A DNA stretch of 64,000 nucleotides from Lachnospiraceae bacterium (GCA_030524635.1 JAUNGG010000009.1:1-64000); one strand, 5' to 3'. Shown: positions 15,743 to 25,030, counted from the first letter of the stretch. Made by a program: numbers and translations. Notes: a model not told the origin generated them from the sequence alone.

Positions 15743-15770
15743 ATTGTACCACGTTTCGGCAAATAGTCAA
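15743..15770 (-). promoter_or_regulatory. Orphan promoter copy resembling the tRNA-Val promoter
   Basis: Minus strand TTGACT (15765-15770), 16-bp spacer, TACAAT (15743-15748). About 30 bp match the tRNA-Val promoter at 12571-12598 with three mismatches. No tRNA follows. About 10 nt beyond the expected start is the hairpin at 15683-15727, so any transcript would be roughly 55 nt. Confidence 0.6.
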
Positions 15771-15785
15771 TGACAAAATTCCGGA

Positions 15786-17027
15786 TTAAGCCTTTTTCCA
15801 AATGCTGGCCCGGTATTCTCTGGGGGAGAGACCAAGCTGCTTTTTGAAAATCCGGCTGAAATAGTTGGAATCCAGAAAGCCGCAGCGGGCAGCTACTTCT
15901 CCCACGGGCAGGGAAGTCGTGTTTAACAGGATCAGTGCCTGACGGATCCGGGTGCTGTTGATGAAGTCGGTCAGGGTAGTGCCGGTCTCCTTTTTAAAAA
16001 GAGTTGACAGGTAGCTTTCCGATACGGAGAACATTTTTGCCAGAGAAATCAGGGACAGTTCTGTATTATAGTGAAAATCGATATAGTCCAGGCACTTTCG
16101 GATCAGCGTGGAGTAGGAGCGCCGGGAGTAATTATTTACCAGCATACAGTACTTTCGGATCATGGTGCCGTTCAGACTGTCCAGCTGTTTTAAAGTCAGA
16201 CAGGCTTCGATCTGGATGGCGATCTGGCGGGACAGCGTGTCGATGTGCATGGGATGAACGTGTCCCAGTTCCGCCGCCTTCCGAAGCAGGGTATTGAAGG
16301 TAAACATCAGATTTTTTTGATTGCGGATAGGATCGGCCACTCTGGGAAGGAGACGGTACTGCTGAAATTTATGGTAGGCCCGGTAGGCCTCGGCGGCGTT
16401 TCCGGCTGCCACTGCCTCCATAATTTTATTTTCGTGGCTGTACCGGTCGGCAATGGTCTGAAGCGCCACGTCCGGCTGACTGGGGGAGGAGTAGTCGATG
16501 GCTGCCTGGGACAGCGGAATCTGATATCCTGCCATAAGATTAATGCGCTGGAATTCCGGCGCTTGTTCGCACAGCTGCTCCAGAAAGAAGCCCAGCATAT
16601 GATTCCAGGAATCCATGGAGGAAATCAGGGGAAGGCGGTTAAAAAATTCCAGAAAATCCTGGCGGTAAAGAGGGTCAATCCCTTTTTTCTCCATAAACGC
16701 TTCAAAAGAATCCTCCACAACAGGGCGGAAGAGAAAGGGTCCTATGGACAGGAGCCTGCAGTGAAGGTCTTCCTGCAGGCGGGAAGGAATGGGAAAAAAG
16801 GAATAATTCAGGCATAGATCATCCTCGCATTGATAGACGATGCCTTCTTCCAGGTTTTTCAGCAGATCAGAGGCGAAAAGCCGGTAGTTAAAGTCAGCGG
16901 TCATTTTTCTCCGGAAGCCTAAATCGATTTTTTCAATTTCATGTTCCGTATCCCATATGGGCGCCACATTTGCTCCGTAGTTTCGGTACGCGGCGATCAT
17001 GGTCTCAAATAATTCAGTTTTTATCAT
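15786..17027 (-). CDS. AraC-family transcriptional regulator of the glycoside operon
   Basis: A 413-residue protein. The C-terminal 100 residues form the double helix-turn-helix of AraC/XylS proteins: LSLISLAKMFSVSESYLSTLFKKETGTTL, then PVGEVAARCGFLDSNYFSRIFKKQLGLSPREYR. The 300-residue N-terminal part is helical and not a simple cupin, as in many Lachnospiraceae sugar regulators. The ATG at 17027 has GGAGG 8 nt upstream. The in-frame ATG at 17063 would read through that site. It is divergent from the GH2 gene, whose promoter has a good -10 but no recognisable -35. That fits activation by this protein. Confidence 0.9.
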   Translation of the reverse strand: MIKTELFETMIAAYRNYGANVAPIWDTEHEIEKIDLGFRRKMTADFNYRLFASDLLKNLEEGIVYQCEDDLCLNYSFFPIPSRLQEDLHCRLLSIGPFLFRPVVEDSFEAFMEKKGIDPLYRQDFLEFFNRLPLISSMDSWNHMLGFFLEQLCEQAPEFQRINLMAGYQIPLSQAAIDYSSPSQPDVALQTIADRYSHENKIMEAVAAGNAAEAYRAYHKFQQYRLLPRVADPIRNQKNLMFTFNTLLRKAAELGHVHPMHIDTLSRQIAIQIEACLTLKQLDSLNGTMIRKYCMLVNNYSRRSYSTLIRKCLDYIDFHYNTELSLISLAKMFSVSESYLSTLFKKETGTTLTDFINSTRIRQALILLNTTSLPVGEVAARCGFLDSNYFSRIFKKQLGLSPREYRASIWKKA

Positions 17028-17079
17028 AAGCAAATCCTCCCGAAACAGAATAAAATAGCACAATATTCATGTATAAAAT

Positions 17080-17108
17080 ATGATATCAGAAAAATATGCT
17101 AAAATCAA
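17080..17108 (-). promoter_or_regulatory. Promoter of the AraC gene
   Basis: Minus strand TTGATT (17103-17108), 17-bp spacer, TATCAT (17080-17085). Confidence 0.55.
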
Positions 17109-17119
17109 CAAAAACTGTG

Positions 17120-17148
17120 CTAGGAAATAAGGGAAAATCCGTTATAAT
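17120..17148 (+). promoter_or_regulatory. Likely activator-dependent promoter of the GH2-GPH-GH3 operon
   Basis: TATAAT at 17143-17148 has no -35 match 17 bp upstream (CTAGGA). A missing -35 next to a divergent AraC gene suggests that the activator supplies polymerase contacts. Confidence 0.45.
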
Positions 17149-17224
17149 AGAATTAATAAGCTTTTTGACCTGGGGCTGAGGAAACAGTACGCGGCTGCAG
17201 GAATAAAAATAAAGGAGGAATACA

Positions 17225-19489
17225 ATGCGCAACGTCATTAATCTGAATCATGGGTGGAAATTTATCCAGAAAAATGTGGGGCTTCCGTCAGATTTCCCGG
17301 CGAATTGGAAGGATGTGGATCTGCCTCATACCTGGAATGCGGTGGATGGACATGATGGGAACGGAAGCTATGATCGGGGAAGCTACTGGTATGCCAGACG
17401 CTTTTCCACGCCGAAGCAGCCTCTTGCCGGAGGACGGGTTTATGTAGAGATTCTGGCGGCAGGACAGCAGGCACGGGTTTACGTAAATGGAAAGGAAGCG
17501 GTTTACCATGAAGGCGGTTATTCCACCTTCCGGGCGGACATAACAGAGCTGTGCCGGGAAGAGGGGGAGAATCTGCTGGTGATCAACTGCTCCAATGAGT
17601 ACAAGGACAGCGTATACCCTCAGTCTGCTGACTTTACCTTCTACGGCGGGCTGTACCGTGGAGTGAATTTGATCAGCGTTCCGGATACTCATTTTGATCT
17701 GGATTATTTCGGCGGGCCGGGCCTGACAGTAACGCCGAAGCCCTGCAGCGGCGGCGCTGTTTTCGAACTGAACAGCTATGTGACGAATCCGGATGAGAAT
17801 TTTACCGTTCTGTATTCCATTCAGGACGCGGAGGGCCGTGAGGTGGCAGGCGGCTGCCGGCCGTCGGAGGATCCGGCGATTCGTCTGTATGTTCCAGATG
17901 CCAGAATGTGGGGAATTGATGATCCTTATCTGTACACGGTTACGGCGGTGCTCCAGAGACGGAACGAGGCATGGGACCAGGTTTCCGCCAAGGCCGGTGT
18001 GCGCAGCTTTTCCTGTGATCCGGACCAGGGCTTTATCCTGAACGGAGTCCAGACGCCTCTGCGGGGGGTAAGCCGTCATCAGGACAGCCTTTACAAGGGC
18101 AATGCTCTGACTAAGGAGGATCATTACCGGGATGCGGAAATGATCAAGGAGCTGGGTGCTAACACGATCCGTCTGGCCCATTATCAGCACTCCCAGGATT
18201 TCTACGACGCATGCGACCAGCTGGGCTTCGTGGTGTGGGCGGAGATTCCTTTTATCAGCGTGTTCAATCAGGATCCGGCAGCTCATGAAAACTGCGTCAG
18301 CCAGCTGAAGGAGCTGATTATTCAGAATTACAATCACCCGTCCATCTGTTTCTGGGGAATTTCCAACGAGATTCTCATCGGCGGCATTTCGGAGAAGCTG
18401 GTAGAGAATCATAAGGAACTGAATCGTCTGGCAAAGGAGTTGGATCCTACCAGACTGACCACCATCGCCCATGTATCCATGACGCCGGTGGAAAGTCCGA
18501 TGCATTATATTACAGACGTAATCAGCTGGAATCATTATTTTGGCTGGTACGGAAAAAAGATGGAGGACAACGGACCGTGGCTTGACCGTTTCCATGAGAT
18601 GCACCCGGATCTGTGCGTAGGAATGAGCGAGTACGGCTGCGAGGGCGTGATTACCAACCATGGCCCCAATCCGGCCTGCAAGGATTACTCGGAGGAATAT
18701 CAGGCTCTGTACCATGAGCATATGGCGAAGGTTCTGGACGAGCGTCCATGGATCTGGTCCAGTCATGTATGGAATATGTTTGATTTCGGATGCGCGGCCA
18801 GAAATGAAGGCGGAGTTGCCGGACGGAACAACAAGGGACTGGTAACCATGGACCGGAAGACCAAGAAGGACAGCTTTTATGTTTATCAGGCCTACTGGAG
18901 CAAAAAGCCGATGGTTCATATCTGCGGACGGCGTTATGCCCAGAGGGCAGGAGAAACCACCCAGGTGCGGGTATATTCCAACCAGCCGGAGGTAACGCTG
19001 TATGTGAATGGAGCAAAAGCGGCAAAGCAGTCTGCCCAGAAGGTTTTTGTGTTTGAAATCGCCCTGAAGGAAGGACAGAATTTCCTGGTGGCGGAGGCAG
19101 GATGCGTTAAGGATTCCATTACTCTGGAAAAGGTGGAGAAGGAACCGGCGATCTATGTGCTTCCTGAGGTGAACGAGAGAGCGGAGGGAGTGGCCAACTG
19201 GTTTTCCGCTGTGGGAAGCATGGATCTGAAGGCTCCCATGGAATTCCCGGAGGGCAAGTACAGTGTAAGAGACACCATGGAGGAGCTGGCGAAATCCCCT
19301 GAGGCCATGGAACTGGCGGCGAAGGCAGTTAAGCTGGCTTCCAATATGACCGTGAAGCCAGGAACCGGCATGTGGGATATGCTGCGGTCCACGACGGTGG
19401 AAGGAATCCTGCAGATGTCCAGCGGATTGATGCCGGAAGGCTTTCTGGAGAGTCTGAACGCGAAGCTGATCCAGATTGATAAGGCATGA
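17225..19489 (+). CDS. Glycoside hydrolase family 2 enzyme (beta-galactosidase/beta-glucuronidase type)
   Basis: A 754-residue cytoplasmic enzyme without a signal peptide. An N-terminal jelly-roll (LNHGWKFIQKNVG, WYARRFSTPK, GGLYRGVNLI) is followed by an Ig-like domain and then a TIM barrel that begins near RGVSRHQDS. The acid/base is Glu382 in WGISNE and the nucleophile is Glu469 in GMSEYGCEG. The C-terminal 200 residues add an Ig-like module (VYSNQPEVTLYVNGAKA) and a helical tail found in Clostridia GH2 homologues. The linkage specificity (galactoside, glucuronide, other) cannot be read with confidence. It is the first gene of an operon with a GPH transporter and a GH3 enzyme, so it should act on imported oligosaccharides or glycosides. 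Confidence 0.9.
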   Translation: MRNVINLNHGWKFIQKNVGLPSDFPANWKDVDLPHTWNAVDGHDGNGSYDRGSYWYARRFSTPKQPLAGGRVYVEILAAGQQARVYVNGKEAVYHEGGYSTFRADITELCREEGENLLVINCSNEYKDSVYPQSADFTFYGGLYRGVNLISVPDTHFDLDYFGGPGLTVTPKPCSGGAVFELNSYVTNPDENFTVLYSIQDAEGREVAGGCRPSEDPAIRLYVPDARMWGIDDPYLYTVTAVLQRRNEAWDQVSAKAGVRSFSCDPDQGFILNGVQTPLRGVSRHQDSLYKGNALTKEDHYRDAEMIKELGANTIRLAHYQHSQDFYDACDQLGFVVWAEIPFISVFNQDPAAHENCVSQLKELIIQNYNHPSICFWGISNEILIGGISEKLVENHKELNRLAKELDPTRLTTIAHVSMTPVESPMHYITDVISWNHYFGWYGKKMEDNGPWLDRFHEMHPDLCVGMSEYGCEGVITNHGPNPACKDYSEEYQALYHEHMAKVLDERPWIWSSHVWNMFDFGCAARNEGGVAGRNNKGLVTMDRKTKKDSFYVYQAYWSKKPMVHICGRRYAQRAGETTQVRVYSNQPEVTLYVNGAKAAKQSAQKVFVFEIALKEGQNFLVAEAGCVKDSITLEKVEKEPAIYVLPEVNERAEGVANWFSAVGSMDLKAPMEFPEGKYSVRDTMEELAKSPEAMELAAKAVKLASNMTVKPGTGMWDMLRSTTVEGILQMSSGLMPEGFLESLNAKLIQIDKA

Positions 19490-19524
19490 CCTTAAGCCGG
19501 TTAAAAGAAAAAGGAGAAAAATAT

Positions 19525-20928
19525 ATGGCGGCAAATACAAAAACAAATGTTAAGCCTTTCGGCATGGCCGATAAGATCGGATACGCCTTTGGTGATTTCG
19601 GAAACGATTTTACCTTTATGCTGTCCTCAATGTTTATGATGAAGTTTTATACCGATGTTATGGGAGTGGCACCGGGACTGGTAGGTGCTTTGATGATGGC
19701 GGCCCGTTTCGTGGACGCGTTTACCGACGTAACCATGGGACAGATCGTAGACCGCTCCAAGCCCACCAAGGACGGCAAGTTCAAACCCTGGATCCGCCGC
19801 ATGTGCGGACCCTTAGGCGTATCGGCCTTCCTGATTTTCCAGTCAGGCTTTGCGGGGATGCCTATGGGCTTTAAGGTATTCTGGATGTTCCTCACCTATA
19901 TTTTATGGGGTTCGATCTTCTATACCTCGGTCAATATCCCTTACGGTTCCATGGCCTCTGCCATTTCATCCGATCCTGACGACCGGGCCCAGCTTTCTAC
20001 CTTCCGTAATATTGGAGCTACCATGGCAGGCCTGGTGATTGGTACCGGTACTCCTCTGATTGCGTACCAGGTGGTGGACGGAGCTACCGTCCTGACCGGA
20101 AGCCGTATGACCATGATCGCGGGAGTTTTCGCTGTATGCGGAATCATCTGCCATCTGCTTTGCTTCCATCTGGTTACAGAGCGCGTGGAGGTGCCTCAGA
20201 ACACTACGAAGCTGAATGTAGGAAAGATGCTGAAGAGTATTTTTACAAACCGTGCCCTGCTGGGCATCATTGCCGCGGCGATCTTGCTGTTGTTAGGTAT
20301 GCTGGGTATGAGCGGAATGGCTCCTTACGTATTCCCTGTTTACTATAACAGCGGCACCGCCCAGTCGCTGTCCTCTCTGATCAGCAACCTGTGCGTACTG
20401 TTTGTCTGCGCTCCTTTTGCCGCGAAGCTGGCGTCTAAAATGGGAAAGAAGGAGCTGTCTATCATTTCCTGCCTGATGGGCGCGGCGGTATGGCTGGTAT
20501 GCCTGGTGATTCGCCCTCAGAACGCAATGGTATTCGTAGGCTTTTACGCGGTTTCCTATATCGGCCTGGGCATGTTTAATACGGTGATCTGGGCAATGAT
20601 TACCGATGTAATCGACGACGCGGAGGTAAAGAACGGCATCCGCGAGGACGGCACCATCTATTCGGTATATTCTTTCGCCAGAAAGCTGGGCCAGGCCTTA
20701 TCCTCCGGCATGATCGGCGGACTGATGACCATGATCGGCTATTCCAAGGCAGTTGCGGCCAGTCCGGCGGATTATCCGGAAGTCCTGAAAAATATCTTTA
20801 ATTTGTCCTGCATCATTCCGGCGGCAGGACTGATCGCGGTAGCGCTGGCTCTGATTTTCATCTATCCGCTGTCCAAGAGCAAGGTAGAGGCAAATGTGGC
20901 GGAACTGGCGAGACGGCGTGAGAAATAA
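19525..20928 (+). CDS. GPH-family sugar:cation symporter (MelB-like)
   Basis: A 467-residue protein with about 12 hydrophobic spans and the glycoside-pentoside-hexuronide family start FGMADKIGYAFGDFGNDFTF. The loop GQIVDRSKPTKDGKFKPWIRR matches the family DxTxxKxGxxRP-type region between helices 2 and 3, and the N-terminal half carries the cation-site aspartates. It imports glycosides with Na+ or H+, feeding the flanking GH2 and GH3 enzymes. AAGGAG sits 8 nt before the ATG at 19525; the upstream in-frame ATG at 19486 overlaps the GH2 end and has no site. The stop overlaps the ATG of the GH3 frame. Confidence 0.92.
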   Translation: MAANTKTNVKPFGMADKIGYAFGDFGNDFTFMLSSMFMMKFYTDVMGVAPGLVGALMMAARFVDAFTDVTMGQIVDRSKPTKDGKFKPWIRRMCGPLGVSAFLIFQSGFAGMPMGFKVFWMFLTYILWGSIFYTSVNIPYGSMASAISSDPDDRAQLSTFRNIGATMAGLVIGTGTPLIAYQVVDGATVLTGSRMTMIAGVFAVCGIICHLLCFHLVTERVEVPQNTTKLNVGKMLKSIFTNRALLGIIAAAILLLLGMLGMSGMAPYVFPVYYNSGTAQSLSSLISNLCVLFVCAPFAAKLASKMGKKELSIISCLMGAAVWLVCLVIRPQNAMVFVGFYAVSYIGLGMFNTVIWAMITDVIDDAEVKNGIREDGTIYSVYSFARKLGQALSSGMIGGLMTMIGYSKAVAASPADYPEVLKNIFNLSCIIPAAGLIAVALALIFIYPLSKSKVEANVAELARRREK

Positions 20929-20945
20929 TGGCAGGAGGAAGCAGC

Positions 20946-23186
20946 GTGGCAAAAAAGGCATCAGAAAACATCAGATATTATGAGAATCCCAATGGCCCGG
21001 TGATCGGAACGGTGTCCCGGCAGGTCATTGAAAAGGATGGGTTATATTTTAAGGATTTAGACGGCAGCGGCCAGTTTCAGCTCTATGACGACTGGCGCCT
21101 GCCGGCGGAGGAAAGGGCCAGAGCTTATGTAAAAGCCCTGACCGTAGACGAGAAGATCGCCCAGCTGTTTATTTCCGACTGGCGCATGGGCAAGTATTTA
21201 AGCCAGTTCCCGGAGCATACTCCGAAGCTGGATGAGTCCGGCGTCCTGGATGACGCGGAGTTCCATGGAAAGACGATTTTTGGAGAACAGCATCTTCCCG
21301 GCACCACGGAACTGATCCAGAAATGGTTTGCCCGTCATCTGATTCTGCGGGCAAATCCCACGCCGGAGGATCTGACGGACTGGATCAATCAGCTCCATGC
21401 GGTAGCAGAGGAATGCGAGCATTTTGTTCCGGTTCAGGTGGTTTCCAATTCCCGTAATGAAAACGGAGAGCTGGTATTCGGAATGAACGACGCGGCGGGA
21501 GTCTTTGCCGCATGGCCGGGAACCATGGGAATCGCGGCTGCGGTGAAGGGAGATTCCATCGACCTGGTGGATGAGTTTGCAGACTGTATCCGCCGGGAAT
21601 GGGATGCTGTGGGGCTGAAAAAAGGATACATGTATATGGCGGATGTGGTTTCAGACCCCCGCTGGCAGCGGACTTACGGAACCTTCGGTGAGGATCCGGA
21701 GCTGATCTGTGAGATTTTTAAGCATTTGATTCCGGGAATTCAGGGAAGCCGGGAAGGGGTAACGCCGGATGGCGTGGCTATGACGGTGAAGCATTTCCCA
21801 GGCGGAGGAGCCAGGGAGAACGGCTTCGACCCCCACTACCAGATGGGGCAGTGGAATGTGTACCAGACGGAGGGATCTTTGGAGAAGTATCATCTTCCGG
21901 GCTTCCAGGTGGCGGTGGATCAAAAGGCCGCGTCGATCATGCCTTATTACGCGAAACCGGCAAAGGAAAAGAGCGCCCCTCAGACGGATAAGAATGGGAA
22001 GGCTATGGAAATGAAGCCCTACGGCTTTGCCTATAATAAGCCGTTTATCGATGGTCTGCTCCGCGGGCAGATGGGCTTTCGGGGGTATATTAACTCGGAT
22101 ACCGGTATCGTCCACAACATGAGCTGGGGCGTTGAAATGCTGGATAAGCCGGAGCGGATCGGCTTCGCGGTGAATAACGCCGGTGTAGATCTGATCAGCG
22201 GACTGTTTGACAATGGGTTCGGACGGGAAGCTTATGACCGGGCGTCCAATGATTACTATGAGAAGAATCCTGTTCCGGAAGGATTTACAAAGGAGGAGCT
22301 GATTCTTACGGATGAAGCTCTGGACCGGGCGGTTGCCAGGACCTTAACAGAGATGTTCCGGCTGGGAATGTTCGAGAATCCTTATCGTGATCCGAAGAAA
22401 GCGGCGGAGGTGATCGGCAATCAGGCTGACTGGGAGGCAGCTATGGAGGTCCACAGAAAGAGCGTGGTGCTTTTGAAAAACAACGGCGCCCTTCCTCTGA
22501 CGGCGGACAAGCTTGCGGGGAAGAAGGTTTACGCTCAGTGCTTCTCCAAGAATCCGGAGGCGGCCAAGGCGGCTGCACAGTCTCTGCGGGAGCAGCTGAA
22601 AGGCGATGTAACTTTGACAGAGGATTACCGGGAGGCGGATTATGCCGTGCTTCTTTTAAATCCCTCTTCTGGAGAGTATTTTAACGCCACTCCCGGATAC
22701 CTGGAGCTGGATTTGTGCGATGGAAAGGCAGTGCCTGATGTGGACAGAGAAGGACGGCCCACAGACAGCACCCATCTGGAAACCACCTTGTCAGGGGTTG
22801 GTCAGATCCGGGAGATCGGGGAAGCGGTTCATGGAAGAGGCGGCAAGGTAATTGCCAGCGTTAATGTGACCCTGGCCTGGGAGGTAGGAAATGTAGAGCC
22901 TTACTGCGATGGATTCCTGGCAGGCTTTGATACCTACGCCTCCGCGGTGCTGGATGTGATTCTGGGACGGTTCTCTCCTACAGGAAAGCTTCCCATCACG
23001 CTGCCCAGAGGGGATCAGGTGCTGAAGGTGAACCCGGACGGCATCTGCGTCAGCCCTAACGATGTTCCGGGCTTTGACAAGGATCTGTATATGCCGGAGG
23101 AGCTGAAGGATGAAAACGGAAAGGCATACGCGTACCAGGACGGAGCCGGAAATTATTATGAAATGAATTTCGGACTGAACTATTGA
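20946..23186 (+). CDS. Glycoside hydrolase family 3 enzyme (beta-glucosidase-like)
   Basis: A 746-residue cytoplasmic enzyme. The (beta/alpha)8 domain shows TVDEKIAQLF, TYGTFGEDPELICEIF and VKHFPGGGARENGFDPH. The catalytic Asp lies in GYINSDTGIVHN, at residue 385 from this start. The alpha/beta sandwich begins near RKSVVLLKNNGALPL and includes GKLPITLP. A typical C-terminal fibronectin-III domain is absent. I chose GTG at 20946 because AGGAGG lies 8 nt upstream. An ATG at 20928 in the same frame overlaps the transporter stop and would put that site inside the gene. It likely hydrolyses beta-linked glucosides or xylosides taken up by the GPH transporter. Confidence 0.88.
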   Translation: MAKKASENIRYYENPNGPVIGTVSRQVIEKDGLYFKDLDGSGQFQLYDDWRLPAEERARAYVKALTVDEKIAQLFISDWRMGKYLSQFPEHTPKLDESGVLDDAEFHGKTIFGEQHLPGTTELIQKWFARHLILRANPTPEDLTDWINQLHAVAEECEHFVPVQVVSNSRNENGELVFGMNDAAGVFAAWPGTMGIAAAVKGDSIDLVDEFADCIRREWDAVGLKKGYMYMADVVSDPRWQRTYGTFGEDPELICEIFKHLIPGIQGSREGVTPDGVAMTVKHFPGGGARENGFDPHYQMGQWNVYQTEGSLEKYHLPGFQVAVDQKAASIMPYYAKPAKEKSAPQTDKNGKAMEMKPYGFAYNKPFIDGLLRGQMGFRGYINSDTGIVHNMSWGVEMLDKPERIGFAVNNAGVDLISGLFDNGFGREAYDRASNDYYEKNPVPEGFTKEELILTDEALDRAVARTLTEMFRLGMFENPYRDPKKAAEVIGNQADWEAAMEVHRKSVVLLKNNGALPLTADKLAGKKVYAQCFSKNPEAAKAAAQSLREQLKGDVTLTEDYREADYAVLLLNPSSGEYFNATPGYLELDLCDGKAVPDVDREGRPTDSTHLETTLSGVGQIREIGEAVHGRGGKVIASVNVTLAWEVGNVEPYCDGFLAGFDTYASAVLDVILGRFSPTGKLPITLPRGDQVLKVNPDGICVSPNDVPGFDKDLYMPEELKDENGKAYAYQDGAGNYYEMNFGLNY

Positions 23187-23261
23187 GGTTAAGCGTCTGC
23201 TTCTGCGGATAAGAGAAATTGTGTTGATTCAGCAGGGCATATTATTGAATTAAGGAATAAG

Positions 23262-23300
23262 GAGCCGATTCTGTTATGGAGTCGGCTCTTTCTTCTTTTT
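23262..23300 (+). terminator. Terminator of the glycoside operon
   Basis: AGCCGATTC pairs with GAGTCGGCT around a short loop, followed by CTTTCTTCTTTTTT. Confidence 0.7.
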
Positions 23301-23348
23301 TGAGATTTTTGTGCAGGCAATTAAGAAGGGATTTCAGAAAAATCCGAG

Positions 23349-23377
23349 TTGTGTGAGTTATGGAAAACGGGTATAAT
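23349..23377 (+). promoter_or_regulatory. Promoter of the AAA-ATPase/nuclease-fold gene
   Basis: TTGTGT (23349-23354), 17-bp spacer, TATAAT (23372-23377), 37 bp before the start codon. Confidence 0.65.
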
Positions 23378-23414
23378 ATAACAATAATAGCAGCTGATTT
23401 ATGGGAGAACAGGA

Positions 23415-24992
23415 ATGGGGATTTATTTGAATCCAGGAAACGATGCATTTAAAGAATCGTTAAACTCTGAGATCTATGTGGATAAAAGCGGGCTGATTGG
23501 ATATACGAACCGTGTTCTGGGAACCGGGAGAAAATATATCTGTGTCAGCAGACCGCGAAGGTTTGGAAAATCGATGGCAGCCAATATGCTTTGTGCTTAT
23601 TATGGACGTGAATGTGATTCGAAGTCCATGTTTGATGGCTTGGCAGCGGGACAAATTCCGTCCTATAGTCAGCATTTAAATCAGCACGATGTCATTTTTC
23701 TTAATGTCCAGCAGTTTATACGAGGCGCGAAAAGTTTAAATAGTTTGTCGAAGTATATTGAAAGAAAGGTGCTTGCAGAAATCCGATATGTTTATCCGGG
23801 GCTGATCAGTGAAGAGGAGCATAGCCTGCCGGATGCTTTAGCGATGATTTATGCGCAGGATAGAAGCGGCTTTGTGTTTATCATTGATGAGTGGGATTGC
23901 ATTTTCAGAGAAGAACAGAAAAATACAGAGGGACAGAAAATGTATCTGGATTTTCTGAGAGATTTGCTGAAAGACAGAACCTATGTGAAACTGGCATATA
24001 TGACAGGCATTTTACCAATTAAGAAATATGGTACCCATTCTGCATTAAATATTTTTGATGAGTTTTCCATGACGGAGCCGAAACATCTGGCTGAATATGT
24101 TGGTTTTACGGAAAATGAGGTAAAAAAACTTTGCAGCATCTATCGTATGGATTTTGAAGAAACACAGCAATGGTATGATGGTTATTTGCTGGATGGTTCT
24201 ATCCACATTTATAATCCCAAGTCTATTGTGGATGCCATGTTTAACAGAAAGCTGACAAGTTATTGGACAAGGACAGAGACCTATGAAGCATTGAAGGTTT
24301 ATATTGATATGAATTTTGACGGTTTAAAAGATGCTGTTACGGCTATGATTGGCAGTGGGAAATGTAAGATTAATCCTGATAAATTCCAGAATGATATGAC
24401 AAGTCTTGATAACAAGGATGATGTTTTGACATTGCTGGTTCATCTTGGTTATTTAGCATATGATGAGAGCAGTAAAGAAGTATTTATTCCCAATATGGAA
24501 GTTGCGGGAGAGTTCAGAAACGCGATTGAGGGATCGAAAGGCTGGGAAACTTTGGCAGACGCGCTTCAAAGTTCAGAGGCTTTATTGGAAGAAACATTAC
24601 GTTTTGATGAAGAGGCTGTGGCACAAAGGATTGATCAGGTACATGCTGAAACTACTTCTATTTTATCCTATAATGATGAAAATTCATTAAGCTGTGTGAT
24701 TTCTATTGCTTATTACAGTGCTAAAAAGGATTATATGCTGATCCGAGAATTTCCATCGGGAAAGGGATTTGCTGATATTGTTTTTCTTCCGAAGAAACAT
24801 TCAAAGAAGCCTGCGCTGGTGGTGGAACTGAAATGGGACTTGTCGGCGGAGGGCGCTATTGAGCAGATCAAACAGAAACGATACGGAGAAATATTGAAAG
24901 AGTATTCTGGAAATATCCTTCTGACAGGCATCAGTTACAGCTGGAAAACAAAGCATCATGAGTGCAGAATTGAAAAAGCAGAAAAATCATGA
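23415..24992 (+). CDS. AAA-ATPase (AAA_9) fused to a PD-(D/E)XK nuclease-fold domain
   Basis: A 525-residue protein of the widespread gut-bacterial family annotated "AAA family ATPase / DUF1703". The N-terminus has the family signature VDKSGLIGY and the Walker A variant SRPRRFGKS (about residues 45-53); Walker B is FVFIIDEWD (about 153-161). The C-terminal 150 residues carry a PD-(D/E)XK core: GFADIVFLP (Asp) and ALVVELKW (Glu-x-Lys). These families are multi-copy in Bacteroides and Clostridia. A mobile or regulatory role has been suggested, but no function is proven. The surrounding sequence is AT-richer than its neighbours, which hints at recent arrival. Confidence 0.9.
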   Translation: MGIYLNPGNDAFKESLNSEIYVDKSGLIGYTNRVLGTGRKYICVSRPRRFGKSMAANMLCAYYGRECDSKSMFDGLAAGQIPSYSQHLNQHDVIFLNVQQFIRGAKSLNSLSKYIERKVLAEIRYVYPGLISEEEHSLPDALAMIYAQDRSGFVFIIDEWDCIFREEQKNTEGQKMYLDFLRDLLKDRTYVKLAYMTGILPIKKYGTHSALNIFDEFSMTEPKHLAEYVGFTENEVKKLCSIYRMDFEETQQWYDGYLLDGSIHIYNPKSIVDAMFNRKLTSYWTRTETYEALKVYIDMNFDGLKDAVTAMIGSGKCKINPDKFQNDMTSLDNKDDVLTLLVHLGYLAYDESSKEVFIPNMEVAGEFRNAIEGSKGWETLADALQSSEALLEETLRFDEEAVAQRIDQVHAETTSILSYNDENSLSCVISIAYYSAKKDYMLIREFPSGKGFADIVFLPKKHSKKPALVVELKWDLSAEGAIEQIKQKRYGEILKEYSGNILLTGISYSWKTKHHECRIEKAEKS

Positions 24993-24998
24993 TATGAT
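24970..24998 (+). promoter_or_regulatory. Promoter of the helicase-LacI unit
   Basis: TTGAAA (24970-24975), 17-bp spacer, TATGAT (24993-24998). The -35 lies inside the last codons of the preceding gene. Confidence 0.5.
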
Positions 24999-25030
24999 TA
25001 CTTTATCATTGTGAACGGAGAAGTTATTTC

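Noticed and set aside
17288-19546. A 752-codon open frame antisense to the GH2 gene
   Set aside because: It mirrors the GH2 gene in a codon-position register that avoids stops in GC-rich sequence, shows no recognisable domain, and has no ribosome binding site or promoter.
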